Notes: generated from the letters alone by a model not told the origin. A DNA stretch of 10,251 nt from DATGKD01 sp035294855 (GCA_035294855.1 DATGKD010000050.1:1-10251), one strand, 5' to 3'; positions 1-7,315 are shown, counted from the stretch's first letter. Made by a program: numbers and translations.

Positions 1-122
1 CCGAGCAGGCCGTGTACGAACGGCTCTACAAGGAGTTCCCGGGCCTGTACCGGTCGCAAAAGCCCATGTTCGCCCGCCTCAACCGGCCGACCGCGAAAGC
101 CCCGCGGTCACCGACGTCCTGA
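1..122 (+). CDS. C-terminal end of a possible FGGY-family carbohydrate kinase (partial)
   Basis: Only the last 39 codons are inside the window; the frame starting at base 3 is open to a TGA at 120-122. The visible peptide contains YKEFPGLYRSQ followed by KPMFARLNR, which resembles the last helix of FGGY sugar kinases of the xylulokinase type, where an aromatic-rich Y..LY/F..L..KP.F.RLN pattern precedes the end of the protein. The rest of the protein, with its ATP-binding and sugar-binding residues, lies to the left and cannot be inspected, so the family call rests on a short tail remembered from homologues. The other two forward frames give no similarly protein-like peptide here. The 3' end has no obvious hairpin. 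The next gene is on the same strand 142 bp downstream, far enough to need its own promoter. Confidence 0.42.
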   Translation, partial: EQAVYERLYKEFPGLYRSQKPMFARLNRPTAKAPRSPTS

Positions 123-234
123 CGGACCGGCCCTGTACCGCGCATCTGCGTCGTGGGCCGACCTCGTGGGCGGATCCTGCCCGGTGGCCTCAGATCGTTC
201 CAACGAATGCTCAACCAACCTGGTCACAGGGACT

Positions 235-240
235 TAGGCT
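235..240 (+). promoter_or_regulatory. Candidate -10 element (TAGGCT) for the alpha/beta-hydrolase
   Basis: TAGGCT fits the actinobacterial -10 pattern TANNNT and ends 6 nt before the GTG at 247, the usual spacing of a transcription start at that G. A poor -35 match (TCAACC, 211-216) sits 18 nt upstream. The same promoter would give a leaderless mRNA for GTG 247, or an 18-nt leader carrying a Shine-Dalgarno for GTG 265. This is pattern matching only. Confidence 0.3.
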
Positions 241-248
241 GGACCCGT

Positions 249-256
249 GGGGGAAG
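249..256 (+). promoter_or_regulatory. Ribosome binding site (GGGGGAAG) for start at 265
   Basis: A purine-rich run, GGGGGAAG, lies 8 nt before the in-frame GTG at 265. The GTG at 247 has no comparable element at the right distance, since the nearest (AGGGA, 228-232) is 14 nt away. This is the reason for preferring GTG 265 over GTG 247. Confidence 0.4.
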
Positions 257-264
257 AACACGAG

Positions 265-1752
265 GTGTCCGAATCACTTTGGCTGCCTGAGCGGAACCTG
301 CCCGACGCCGTGGCCGACGCGCCCCTCGCTCAACCCGACGCGCCCCAGGCTGTTCCGGACGCGCCCCAGGCTGTCCGGGACGCGCTCCTCGCTGAAACTG
401 CGGCCTTTCTCGATCCCGCTCCCAGCGCTGGTCTGGCCGAGCAGCTCGGCGAGCCCGCCGTCGCAGCACTGATCTCGTCCGCCACCTCCGACGCGCTGCC
501 GCCGACATCGTCGCCGGTGCCTGTGTGGCAGACGGCGCTGCGCGCCTACCGGGGCGCGCGCCGGGCCGTGGCTGACCCGCGGGTTGCTGCACTGCTCTTG
601 GCCGCACCTCACGTGGTGGCGTTCACTGCCCGGTCACGCGCCCGCACGGCGCGCTCCATCCACGACGACACCGTGCTGCCCGCCCGGACGACACCGGCGC
701 TCGTCGCCCAGGCCTATCTCGACGAGCTCCTCATGGCGGTGTTCCGGCACCCGGGACTGTTGCCGAAGTTGGACGAGTACGCCGCCGCAGCCGCGGACGT
801 GGCGGCCTTCCGCGAGCTGTGCGTCGACCAGGGCTGGCTCGACGATCCCGCCCGTTACCACTCCGACCCTCCCCCGCCGGACGACGTCGTGGCGCGGCAC
901 GAAAACCGCGTGGTCGTCTCGTACGAGCACGCCACCTTCACGAGCGGGTGGGAGCCCCACGCCGAAGAGGTCGACCGTGACCGCTGGCTCCGGCACACCG
1001 CCAACCGCACCGTCCACGCGTGGGTGTCTCGCGCCCCGGGGCCCGAGACCGGGGCGTGGCTCGTGTGCGCCCACGGGTTCGGCATGGGGACGAATGCGCT
1101 CATGGACCTGCGGGCGTTCCGTGTGCATCAGCTGCACCGGCAGGGGATCAATGTCGTCGTCCCCGTTCTCCCCCTGCACGGTCCGCGGGCGTCGGGCCGC
1201 GTGCGCGGCGAGGACCTCATGACGATCGACATGGTCGACAGCGTGCGCGGGATCGCGCAGGCCGCCTGGGACCTGCGCCGGACCATTCGGTGGTTGCGCG
1301 CCACTCAGGGCGCCGAGCAGGTGGGCGTCATCGGCTATTCGCTGGGCGGATTGGTGGCGTCGTTGGTGGCTTCGCTCGAGGACGACCTGGCGTGCGTGAT
1401 CGCGGGGATCCCGGTCGTCGACCTCCCCCAGCTCTTCCGCCGCCACATGCCGCGCAACATGACGAGGCTGGCGATCACCGGCGGGGCGCTCGGCCCGATC
1501 GCCGACGAAGCCCACCGCGTGGTGTCGCCGCTCGCGATGCAATGCGGTGTGCCGTTCGACCGTCGCTTCGTGTTCGCCGGGCTCGCCGACCGCATGTCCA
1601 CATTCGGTCAGGCGCGGAGGCTCTGGATGCACTGGGGGCGCCCCGCCCTCGCCACGTACACGGGCGGCCACGTGGGGTTCTATTGGTCGGCCGAGGTGAA
1701 GCGGTTCGTCGACGAGGCGCTCGCGGTGTCGTACCGGCGCGAGGCCGCCTGA
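265..1752 (+). CDS. Alpha/beta-hydrolase with GYSLGG nucleophile elbow
   Basis: This encodes a 495-residue protein (501 if translation starts at GTG 247) with an alpha/beta-hydrolase fold in its C-terminal half. Visible landmarks, numbered from GTG 265: an HGF oxyanion-hole motif at 270-272, the nucleophile Ser359 in GYSLGG, a likely acid Asp442 in AGLADRM and a catalytic His469 in GGHVGF. The order and spacing are right for a Ser-Asp-His triad. The first roughly 230 residues are unusual for a simple esterase: an Asp/Ala/Pro-rich repeat at about 18-45, then an Arg/Ala-rich helical stretch. I see no signal peptide, so the enzyme is probably cytosolic. The substrate is unknown; an ester or acyl compound is likely for the fold, and the lipid genes downstream are suggestive only. 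It converges on the patatin-like gene, so it is not in the same operon. Confidence 0.85.
   Translation: MSESLWLPERNLPDAVADAPLAQPDAPQAVPDAPQAVRDALLAETAAFLDPAPSAGLAEQLGEPAVAALISSATSDALPPTSSPVPVWQTALRAYRGARRAVADPRVAALLLAAPHVVAFTARSRARTARSIHDDTVLPARTTPALVAQAYLDELLMAVFRHPGLLPKLDEYAAAAADVAAFRELCVDQGWLDDPARYHSDPPPPDDVVARHENRVVVSYEHATFTSGWEPHAEEVDRDRWLRHTANRTVHAWVSRAPGPETGAWLVCAHGFGMGTNALMDLRAFRVHQLHRQGINVVVPVLPLHGPRASGRVRGEDLMTIDMVDSVRGIAQAAWDLRRTIRWLRATQGAEQVGVIGYSLGGLVASLVASLEDDLACVIAGIPVVDLPQLFRRHMPRNMTRLAITGGALGPIADEAHRVVSPLAMQCGVPFDRRFVFAGLADRMSTFGQARRLWMHWGRPALATYTGGHVGFYWSAEVKRFVDEALAVSYRREAA
316..399 (+). repeat. Four in-frame 21-bp tandem repeats in the hydrolase N-terminus
   Basis: Units at 316-336, 337-357, 358-378 and 379-399 each begin GACGCG and encode DAPLAQP, DAPQAVP, DAPQAVR and DALLAET. 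Units two and three differ at only two or three bases, which points to recent slippage or recombination. The 21-bp unit keeps the reading frame. The segment is probably a flexible Ala/Pro linker or a helical tail outside the catalytic domain. Confidence 0.8.
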
Positions 1753-1870
1753 CGGTTCGCGCCGACGCGGCGTTCCCGGGCCATGCGACGACGCGGCCCG
1801 CTCACGTCACCGGCGCCGGGCGAGAAGTTGGTGCCGGTCGCTTGCAACGGCGCGAGCAGCCCTTCCAAGG

Positions 1871-1892
1871 GCCGGCGGTGAGCCCCGCCGGC
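1871..1892. terminator. Hairpin between convergent genes, possible bidirectional terminator
   Basis: GCCGGCGG (1871-1878) and CCGCCGGC (1885-1892) form a perfect 8-bp all-GC stem with a 6-nt loop. It lies in the 149-bp gap between the stops of the convergent hydrolase (1752) and patatin-like gene (1902). No T-tract follows on either strand, so it is not a classical intrinsic terminator, although T-tract-poor hairpins are common at actinobacterial gene ends. The rest of the gap holds nothing recognisable. Confidence 0.45.
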
Positions 1893-1901
1893 GCCGAGGC
1901 C

Positions 1902-2864
1902 TTAGCCGCGCAGCATCGCCAAGCGCTCTCGCACGTCCGCGCGCTCGAGGCGTCGCAACGTCGAGGCCCGCGCCTGGCGCGCGATGGCGGCCTGGCGCGC
2001 GGGGTTCATGAAGTTGAGGCCGGCGGTCGCCTGGTCGGCCGCCGTGGGCTGGAACGCGAGCACCGCCGCCCCCCGTCGGCGCACCCGGCGCGCCTCGACG
2101 CCCAGCTCGAGCCGCGCCAGCTCGCGTACCACCAGGCTCGTCGGCCGCCGCCGGCCGGTGCGCGACATGGGCGCGCTCACGATCACGAGATCGAGCCCCA
2201 GGCGGGCGACCTCGGACAGGTTGGTGAGCGAATGCGCGCCGCCGTCGACGTAGCGCGCGCCGTTGACGGGAACGGGGGCGAAGTAGCCCGGAATGGCGCA
2301 CGATGCCGCCACCGCCTCCCCCACCCGTGCGCGCGGCGCGCCGTCCCGCCCGAACACCGTCAGCCGCCCCGAGTCGAGATGGACCGCACACACCCACATC
2401 GGCCTCGCTGGCCACCGGTCGTCGTACAGCGCGTCGAGGCCTGCTTCGAGCGCCTCGGTCGGTGCCGAACCGGGTGGCAGCAACCCCGCGATGACCGCCG
2501 CCGGTCGGATCCGCCACGGGGCCAAACCGGCCGCCAGAAGGACGCCGGGTGCCGCCGGGGTGCGCAGGCGCAGGCTCATGGTTGGGGGCCCGTCGCGGCT
2601 CGGGCCAACCGCGGCGTCGGACGCCTCGAGTAACGCGGCACCCTCCGGCGACAGCGGCGAGCCCTCGGCACGCGCCGCGATGTCGGCAGCGGAAAGCCCG
2701 GCACGCAGGCCTGCGGCGATGAGCGACCCCGCCGAGGTGCCCACGATCAAGTCCGCCTCACGCGGGTCCCATCCCACGCCTTCGGCGAGCCCGGCGAGCA
2801 CGCCCGCGTGGTAGGCGATCCCGGCCATACCGCCCGCCCCGAGGACGAGCCCGATGCGCGCCAT
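1902..2864 (-). CDS. Patatin-like phospholipase / esterase
   Basis: This 320-residue protein carries all hallmarks of bacterial patatin-like proteins: an N-terminal Gly-rich oxyanion loop (LVLGAGGMAG, residues 6-15), the nucleophile Ser44 in GTSAG, and the second dyad residue Asp207 in YVDGG. Such enzymes use a Ser-Asp dyad to hydrolyse acyl esters of phospholipids or neutral lipids. I see no signal peptide or membrane helix, so it is probably cytosolic or peripherally bound to membranes or lipid bodies. ATG 2864 is chosen because the conserved strand MARIGLVLGAGG begins there and the in-frame sequence upstream is Arg/Trp-rich repeat translation. No Shine-Dalgarno precedes it. It lies 73 bp behind the WS/DGAT gene on the same strand, which suggests a role in turnover of the lipid made by that enzyme (inference). 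Confidence 0.9.
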   Translation of the reverse strand: MARIGLVLGAGGMAGIAYHAGVLAGLAEGVGWDPREADLIVGTSAGSLIAAGLRAGLSAADIAARAEGSPLSPEGAALLEASDAAVGPSRDGPPTMSLRLRTPAAPGVLLAAGLAPWRIRPAAVIAGLLPPGSAPTEALEAGLDALYDDRWPARPMWVCAVHLDSGRLTVFGRDGAPRARVGEAVAASCAIPGYFAPVPVNGARYVDGGAHSLTNLSEVARLGLDLVIVSAPMSRTGRRRPTSLVVRELARLELGVEARRVRRRGAAVLAFQPTAADQATAGLNFMNPARQAAIARQARASTLRRLERADVRERLAMLRG

Positions 2865-2866
2865 GC

Positions 2867-2938
2867 TCAGACGCCGGTGACGCCGGTGACGCCGGTGACG
2901 CCAGAGACGCCGACGATCCCAGAGACGCCGACGTGCAC
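2867..2938 (-). CDS. Candidate 23-codon bridging ORF between WS/DGAT and patatin genes
   Basis: GTG at 2938-2936 shares its first G with the TAG stop of the WS/DGAT gene. The frame then reads M-H followed by V-G-V-S-G and V-T-G repeats, and ends at TGA 2869-2867, 2 nt before the patatin ATG. The peptide is a product of the 9-bp repeat. Its position, touching both neighbours, would suit translational coupling to a gene that lacks its own ribosome binding site. No Shine-Dalgarno is visible before the GTG, and the arrangement could be chance. Confidence 0.2.
   Translation of the reverse strand: MHVGVSGIVGVSGVTGVTGVTGV
2871..2933. repeat. 9-bp tandem repeat in the WS/DGAT-patatin gap
   Basis: There are seven consecutive 9-mers: three exact copies of ACGCCGGTG (2871-2897), then the variants ACGCCAGAG, ACGCCGACG, ATCCCAGAG and ACGCCGACG to 2933. 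The last four form an imperfect 18-bp doublet. The array fills almost the whole 73-bp gap between the two minus-strand genes, so it sits just ahead of the patatin start codon. Confidence 0.85.
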
Positions 2939-4332
2939 TAGTCGCACCGCCGGAGCATCTCGGCCATGCCCTGGTCGATCCCCCGGGCGAGCACGTCGAG
3001 GTCGGGCGTGGTGTCCCAGTCCCCGGTGATGCCGAAGGTGACCTGGCCGTCGTACGAGAAGATGGCGACACCGATGCGGACCTGGCTGGCGAGCGGGACG
3101 TACGGATAGGCGGCCACCATGCGCCTGCCCGCGACGTAGAGCGGGAGCTGCGGTCCGGGCACGTTGGTCGTCACCGTGTTGACGTTGCGCTGCGCGACGC
3201 GGGTGGCGAGGCGCATCCCGAGCGCCAGCAGCATCGGGGGCGCGAAGCCCGACAGTGATGTGAGCGCCTCCCCGGCGACGGCCTCCTTCGACTCCTTCAA
3301 GCCGTCCATCTGCACCGTGATCATGCGCAACCGCTCGACGGCGTCCTCGATGCCCACGGGGAGCTCGGCGAACATGGCCGACACCTTGTTCTGCATGGTG
3401 CCGTCACCGACGGCAGGCCCGAGGCCACGCGCCCGCACCGACACCGGCACGAGTGTGCGTACCACGCGGTCCACGGACTCCTCCCGGCTGAGCAGGAGGT
3501 CGCGGAACCCGTTGGTGATCGCCGCCAGCACCACGTCGTTGAACGCGCCGCCGAACGACTTGCGCACGCGCTTGATGGCGTCCACCGACGTGCCGGCCCA
3601 CGCGTAGCGGCGGTGGGGGCCGAGCGGCCCGTTCAGAGTCGACACCGGCGTCGGCTTGGCCACCCCGGCCATGGACGTCAGCCCGCGTGCCACCTCGCCC
3701 GCGTACCGCAACGCGGCGCGAGGCACCCGTGTGCCGGCCCGCACCGCCCGGAACTGCTCGTACGGGCTGCTCGCCAGGCCTCGCGCGGCGTCGACCATCA
3801 GCCGCACGCCGTTCGGGCTCGGGCCCGGCGTCCACTCGTCGGGGACGGGCGCCGACGGGGTGGGCGAGGTGTCCATGATCACCGCGAGGAGCTCTGTCCC
3901 GGCAACTCCGTCCACCAACGCGTGGTGGGTCTTCGACACCATCGCCCAGCGGTCGCCGCTCAGGCCGTCGACGACCCAGATCTCCCACAACGGCTTCGTG
4001 CGGTCGAGCTGCTGGGCCATGATCCGGCCCACGAGCGCCCGCAGCTCGGCCTCGCCCCCGGGGGCGGGGAGCGCTGTGTGGCGCAGGTGGTAGGAGAGGT
4101 CGAAGGAGGAGTCGTCCGCCCACACCGGCCGGCCCAGCTGGAGCGGCACGAAGTGCACCACCTGCCGGTAGCGAGGCACGAGGGGCAACTTGCCCTTCAC
4201 CATCTCCACGACGTCCTCGAAGCGCGGCACGGGGCCTTCGAAGATCCCGATGGCGCCGATGTGCATGTGGCTGACGTCGTCTTCGACGTGCAGGAACGAC
4301 GCGTCCAGTGGGCTCAGGCGGTCGAGTGTCAT
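2938..4332 (-). CDS. Wax ester synthase / diacylglycerol acyltransferase (WS/DGAT family)
   Basis: This 464-residue protein begins MTLDRLSPLDASFLHVED, the typical N-terminus of bacterial WS/DGAT enzymes, and has the family's usual length. The acyltransferase motif HHxxxDG appears as HHALVDG with His136, His137, Asp141 and Gly142; PLW (114-116) precedes it. The C-terminal domain carries the FNDVVLA motif. The family transfers an acyl group from acyl-CoA to diacylglycerol or a long-chain alcohol, giving triacylglycerol or wax esters at the membrane or nascent lipid bodies. The start is well supported: AAGGGAG precedes ATG with 6-7 nt spacing. A 130-bp gap separates it from the upstream alcohol dehydrogenase, so it may have its own promoter. 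Whether it makes mainly triacylglycerol or wax ester cannot be told from sequence. Confidence 0.94.
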   Translation of the reverse strand: MTLDRLSPLDASFLHVEDDVSHMHIGAIGIFEGPVPRFEDVVEMVKGKLPLVPRYRQVVHFVPLQLGRPVWADDSSFDLSYHLRHTALPAPGGEAELRALVGRIMAQQLDRTKPLWEIWVVDGLSGDRWAMVSKTHHALVDGVAGTELLAVIMDTSPTPSAPVPDEWTPGPSPNGVRLMVDAARGLASSPYEQFRAVRAGTRVPRAALRYAGEVARGLTSMAGVAKPTPVSTLNGPLGPHRRYAWAGTSVDAIKRVRKSFGGAFNDVVLAAITNGFRDLLLSREESVDRVVRTLVPVSVRARGLGPAVGDGTMQNKVSAMFAELPVGIEDAVERLRMITVQMDGLKESKEAVAGEALTSLSGFAPPMLLALGMRLATRVAQRNVNTVTTNVPGPQLPLYVAGRRMVAAYPYVPLASQVRIGVAIFSYDGQVTFGITGDWDTTPDLDVLARGIDQGMAEMLRRCD

Positions 4333-4339
4333 GGCACAC

Positions 4340-4345
4340 TCCCTT
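4340..4345 (-). promoter_or_regulatory. Ribosome binding site (AAGGGA) for the WS/DGAT gene
   Basis: Read on the minus strand, AAGGGA is followed by seven bases (GTGTGCC) and ATG 4332. It fixes the start at the conserved MTLDRLSPLD terminus. Confidence 0.6.
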
Positions 4346-4395
4346 GGCTCCGGTTGACGGGCCGAATCCGGTGCGCGCCATTCCTACACGTTCCG

Positions 4396-4411
4396 GGCAG
4401 CCTGCGCTGCC
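4396..4411. other. Small GC hairpin in the adh-WS/DGAT gap
   Basis: GGCAGC (4396-4401) and GCTGCC (4406-4411) form a perfect 6-bp stem with a 4-nt loop, within the 130-bp gap between the alcohol dehydrogenase stop and the WS/DGAT start. It could weaken read-through from the upstream operon. It has no T-tract and no known regulatory motif. I saw no convincing promoter in the rest of this gap. Confidence 0.3.
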
Positions 4412-4462
4412 GCCCACGGAGCATTCGTTATCCCTACCCCGCAGGGCAGGTCCTATGCGCGC

Positions 4463-5566
4463 TCAGAGCGTGAGCACTCCCCGGGCCAGCTTGCCGGCGT
4501 GCATGTCGGCGACGATGTCGCTGAATCCCTCGAGCGGCCGGGTCTCGGTCACCAGCTCGTCCAACATGAGCTTGCCCTCCAAGTACAGCTCGACCATCAG
4601 GGCGATGTCGTGGCGGGGCCGGCTCGACCCGTAGCGGCACCCGAGCAACCCGCGGTCGACGTAGGCCAAGTGGTTGATGTCGACACTCACCTCGCTGCCA
4701 CGGGGCGGGACGCCGATGGCGACCGCCGTGCCGCCCCAGTCGAGCGCGTCGATGGCGTTGTGCAGCACGGCGGGGTGCCCGACGCAGTCGAACGCCCACG
4801 TCACCCCGCCCGGTCCGAGCGCGCCGGCCACCGACTGCGGGCCGTGCGGCACGATGCGCTTGATCTCCTCCACGGCGTCGCCCTGGCTGGCGTCGACGAA
4901 GTCGGTCGCGCCGAACTGCCGGGCGAAGCTCTCCTTGCCGGCCACGGTGTCGACCGCCACGATGCGGCTCGCCTGTGACAGGCGCAGGCCCTGGATGACG
5001 TTCAGCCCCACCCCGCCCACGCCGAAGACCGCCGCCGTCTGCCCGGGCAGCACCGTCGCCCGGTTGAGCACCGCCCCCACGCCGGTGAGCACTCCGCAGC
5101 CGATGAGGCATGCCGACGTGAGCGGCACCTCCTTGGGGATGGGAACGGCCTGGATCTCCGACACGATCGTCTGCTCGGTGAACACCGAGGTCGCCGCGAA
5201 GTTCGACGCCGGCTCGCCGTCGTACGTAAAGGGGGTCGACACGTTGCCGAGGCTCTTGATGCACATGGTGGGGTGCCCCGTGTTGCACGCCCGGCAGACG
5301 CCACAGTTGGCGAGGGTGGCGATCACGACGTGGTCGCCGGGCTTCACCGAGCGCACCAGGCTGCCGACCGCCTCCACCACGCCGGCGCCCTCGTGGCCCA
5401 GGACCGACGGTGCCTTCCACGGGATGGTGCCGTCCAGGACGGACAGGTCGGAGTGGCACACGCCCGCGGCGGCCACGCTCACCTTCACCTCGGTCGGACC
5501 GGGCTCGGCGACCTCGAGCTTGTCGGTGACCTCGGCGCGCTCGCCGGTGTACACGATCCCTCGCAT
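4463..5566 (-). CDS. Zinc-dependent alcohol dehydrogenase (MDR family)
   Basis: This is a 367-residue medium-chain dehydrogenase. Catalytic zinc ligands are Cys37 (GVCHSD), His58 (GHEGAG) and Cys157 (IGCGVLTG). A structural zinc site is complete, with Cys88, Cys91, Cys94 and Cys102 in the C-x2-C-x2-C-x7-C pattern. The Rossmann loop is GVGGVG (182-187), and Asp206 after the second strand favours NAD over NADP. The IGCGVLTGVGAV segment places it near class III / long-chain type alcohol dehydrogenases common in actinobacteria. Its ATG overlaps the stop of the fadD3-like gene by 1 nt (TGATG), and AAGGAG lies 4 nt upstream, so cotranscription and coupling are likely. The substrate is unknown; an alcohol or aldehyde from steroid or lipid catabolism is a reasonable guess from context. 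It is not one of the core HIP genes that I know. Confidence 0.92.
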   Translation of the reverse strand: MRGIVYTGERAEVTDKLEVAEPGPTEVKVSVAAAGVCHSDLSVLDGTIPWKAPSVLGHEGAGVVEAVGSLVRSVKPGDHVVIATLANCGVCRACNTGHPTMCIKSLGNVSTPFTYDGEPASNFAATSVFTEQTIVSEIQAVPIPKEVPLTSACLIGCGVLTGVGAVLNRATVLPGQTAAVFGVGGVGLNVIQGLRLSQASRIVAVDTVAGKESFARQFGATDFVDASQGDAVEEIKRIVPHGPQSVAGALGPGGVTWAFDCVGHPAVLHNAIDALDWGGTAVAIGVPPRGSEVSVDINHLAYVDRGLLGCRYGSSRPRHDIALMVELYLEGKLMLDELVTETRPLEGFSDIVADMHAGKLARGVLTL

Positions 5567-7293
5567 CAGGCTCCTTCCGTCGGGCGGTCCACGGTAGACG
5601 CGGCAGGCTCGGTCCCCTCGCCGAAGCTCGCTCGCAGCTCCGTCTTCAAGACCTTGCCGCTCGCGTTGGTGGGGAGGGTCGCGACCACCCGGACGTGCCG
5701 CGGCACCTTGTAATTGGCGAGCTGGTCACGAGCCCAGGCAACGAGGTCGTCCGGCAACGCGTCGGCATCCGCACCCGGGCGGACCACGACGTACGCGCAG
5801 CCCACCTCACCGAGGCGTTCGTCGGGCACGCCCACCACGGCCACCTGCGACACCGAAGGATGCCGCAGCAGCGTCGCCTCGATCTCGGCCGGATAAGCGT
5901 TGAAGCCTCCCGCGATGAACATGTCCTTCTTCCGGTCGGTGATGCGCAGGTTGCCGGCGTCGTCCATCACGCCGACGTCGCCGGTGTGCAGCCACCCGTC
6001 CGTGTCGATGGTCTCGGCCGTCGCCTCGGGATCCCGGAAGTAGCCGGCGGTCACGGTGTAGCCGCGCACCACCACCTCGCCCGGCTCCCCCGTCGCCACC
6101 GCCTTGCCGCCGTCGTCCACCACGCGCACCTCGACGTCGGGGATGGCGCGCCCCGAGGTCTGCGCGATCGTCTCGGGGTCGTCGCCCTGCCGGCACATCG
6201 TGACCACGCCCGTCGACTCGGTGAGCCCGTACGCGGTGAGGACGGTGGCGAACCCGAGCTCGGCGCGCATGCGGCGCACGAGCTCCACCGGCACGACCGC
6301 CGCGCCCGTGACCGCCAGGCGCAGCGACGACAGGTCGTGCTCGTCGCGGCGCGGGTGGTCGAGGATCGACTGGTAGAGCGTCGGCGGGCCTGGCAGGACG
6401 GTGATGCGTTCCGTCTCGATCAGTTCGAGGACGCGGTCGACGTCGAACACCGGGACGGGAACGATCGTCGCCCCTTGCATGACGCACGCCAGGATGCCCG
6501 CCTTGTACCCGAAGGTATGGAAGAACGGGTTGACCACGAGGTAGCGGTCGCCCTCCGCCAGCCCCACGATGCCGGACCACGTGGCGAACGTGCGCAGCGT
6601 CTGCGCGTGCGTGGTCGTCGCGCCCTTGGGCTTGCCCGTCGTGCCCGACGTGAAGACGATGTCGGACAGGTCCTCACCGCGCACCGCGCGCCAGCGGGCG
6701 AGCGCGGCACGCTCGTCGGTGACCGCGCCCACCACGCCATCCTCGGACTCCACGACGCCTTCGGCGCCGCGCAGGAATTCGTGCCACCCGAAGATGGGGA
6801 CCTCGTCGGATCTCAACGGCTCGCTGAGGGTGCCCACGTCGTCGCGAAGCAGCACGATGCGCTCCAGTGCGGGCACGTCCTCGCCCTCGAGCATCTCGGG
6901 GTAGTCGAAGCCGAGGAACCCGCGCACCGTGAACAGGGCGCGCGCCCCCGACGCCTCAAGGACATAGGCGGCCTCCGGGCCCTTGAAGCGCGTGTTGAGC
7001 GGGACGAGCACGCCGCCCGCCCCCACGATCCCGAGCGCGGCGACGATCCACTCGACGGTGTTGGGGGCCCAGATCGCCACCCGGTCCCCGGGGTGGATAC
7101 CCGCGGCGATCACGCCGCGCGTGGCGTCGAGCGCCACGCGCTCGAGCTCGTCGAAGGAAAGCCGCGTCGTGCCGTCGGCCACGGCTTGGGCGTGGCCGAA
7201 GCGTCGGGCGGCGTCGGCCACGAGCCCCGCGATCGAGCCCCAGCGGAGGTCGCCACGGGGATCCTCGGTGTCGACCCTGTGGCTGTCGGTCAT
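5566..7293 (-). CDS. fadD3: FadD3-like acyl-CoA ligase (HIP-CoA synthetase)
   Basis: This 575-residue class I adenylate-forming enzyme has a P-loop FTSGTTGKPKG (214-224), YGLTES, GWLHTGD, the hinge motif DRKKDMFIAGGFN and catalytic Lys547 in NASGKVLK. Several stretches match mycobacterial FadD3 as I remember it, notably the NPFFH.FGYKAGILAC region, ITVLPGPPT.YQS and DLSSLR.AVTGAA. FadD3 activates the propionate side chain of HIP, the bicyclic remnant of steroids, with ATP and CoA. Identity is reinforced by the adjacent ipdF-like and fadE30-like genes. The protein is longer than the roughly 500 residues of the mycobacterial enzyme, with extra residues before the P-loop (about 130-200) and a tail after Lys547. 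ATG 7293 has no clear Shine-Dalgarno and lies 22 nt behind the ipdF stop. A ligase for a related bicyclic or fatty acid is the main alternative. Confidence 0.85.
   Translation of the reverse strand: MTDSHRVDTEDPRGDLRWGSIAGLVADAARRFGHAQAVADGTTRLSFDELERVALDATRGVIAAGIHPGDRVAIWAPNTVEWIVAALGIVGAGGVLVPLNTRFKGPEAAYVLEASGARALFTVRGFLGFDYPEMLEGEDVPALERIVLLRDDVGTLSEPLRSDEVPIFGWHEFLRGAEGVVESEDGVVGAVTDERAALARWRAVRGEDLSDIVFTSGTTGKPKGATTTHAQTLRTFATWSGIVGLAEGDRYLVVNPFFHTFGYKAGILACVMQGATIVPVPVFDVDRVLELIETERITVLPGPPTLYQSILDHPRRDEHDLSSLRLAVTGAAVVPVELVRRMRAELGFATVLTAYGLTESTGVVTMCRQGDDPETIAQTSGRAIPDVEVRVVDDGGKAVATGEPGEVVVRGYTVTAGYFRDPEATAETIDTDGWLHTGDVGVMDDAGNLRITDRKKDMFIAGGFNAYPAEIEATLLRHPSVSQVAVVGVPDERLGEVGCAYVVVRPGADADALPDDLVAWARDQLANYKVPRHVRVVATLPTNASGKVLKTELRASFGEGTEPAASTVDRPTEGA
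5571..5576 (-). promoter_or_regulatory. Ribosome binding site (AAGGAG) for the alcohol dehydrogenase
   Basis: On the minus strand AAGGAG is followed by CCTG and ATG 5566. It lies inside the last codons of the fadD3-like gene and is among the best Shine-Dalgarno matches of the minus-strand series. Confidence 0.65.
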
Positions 7294-7315
7294 GCGAGCG
7301 AGATCATGTGCTGTC

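Noticed and set aside
634..1671. 345-codon minus-strand open frame antisense to the alpha/beta-hydrolase
   Set aside because: Mirror frame of a GC-rich gene; no domain and composition unlike the real genes.
1020..2633. 537-codon plus-strand open frame overlapping the hydrolase and patatin-like genes
   Set aside because: Arg/Gly/Ala/Pro-rich translation with no motif. It crosses the hydrolase in another frame and the patatin-like gene in antisense, both of which have intact catalytic motifs.
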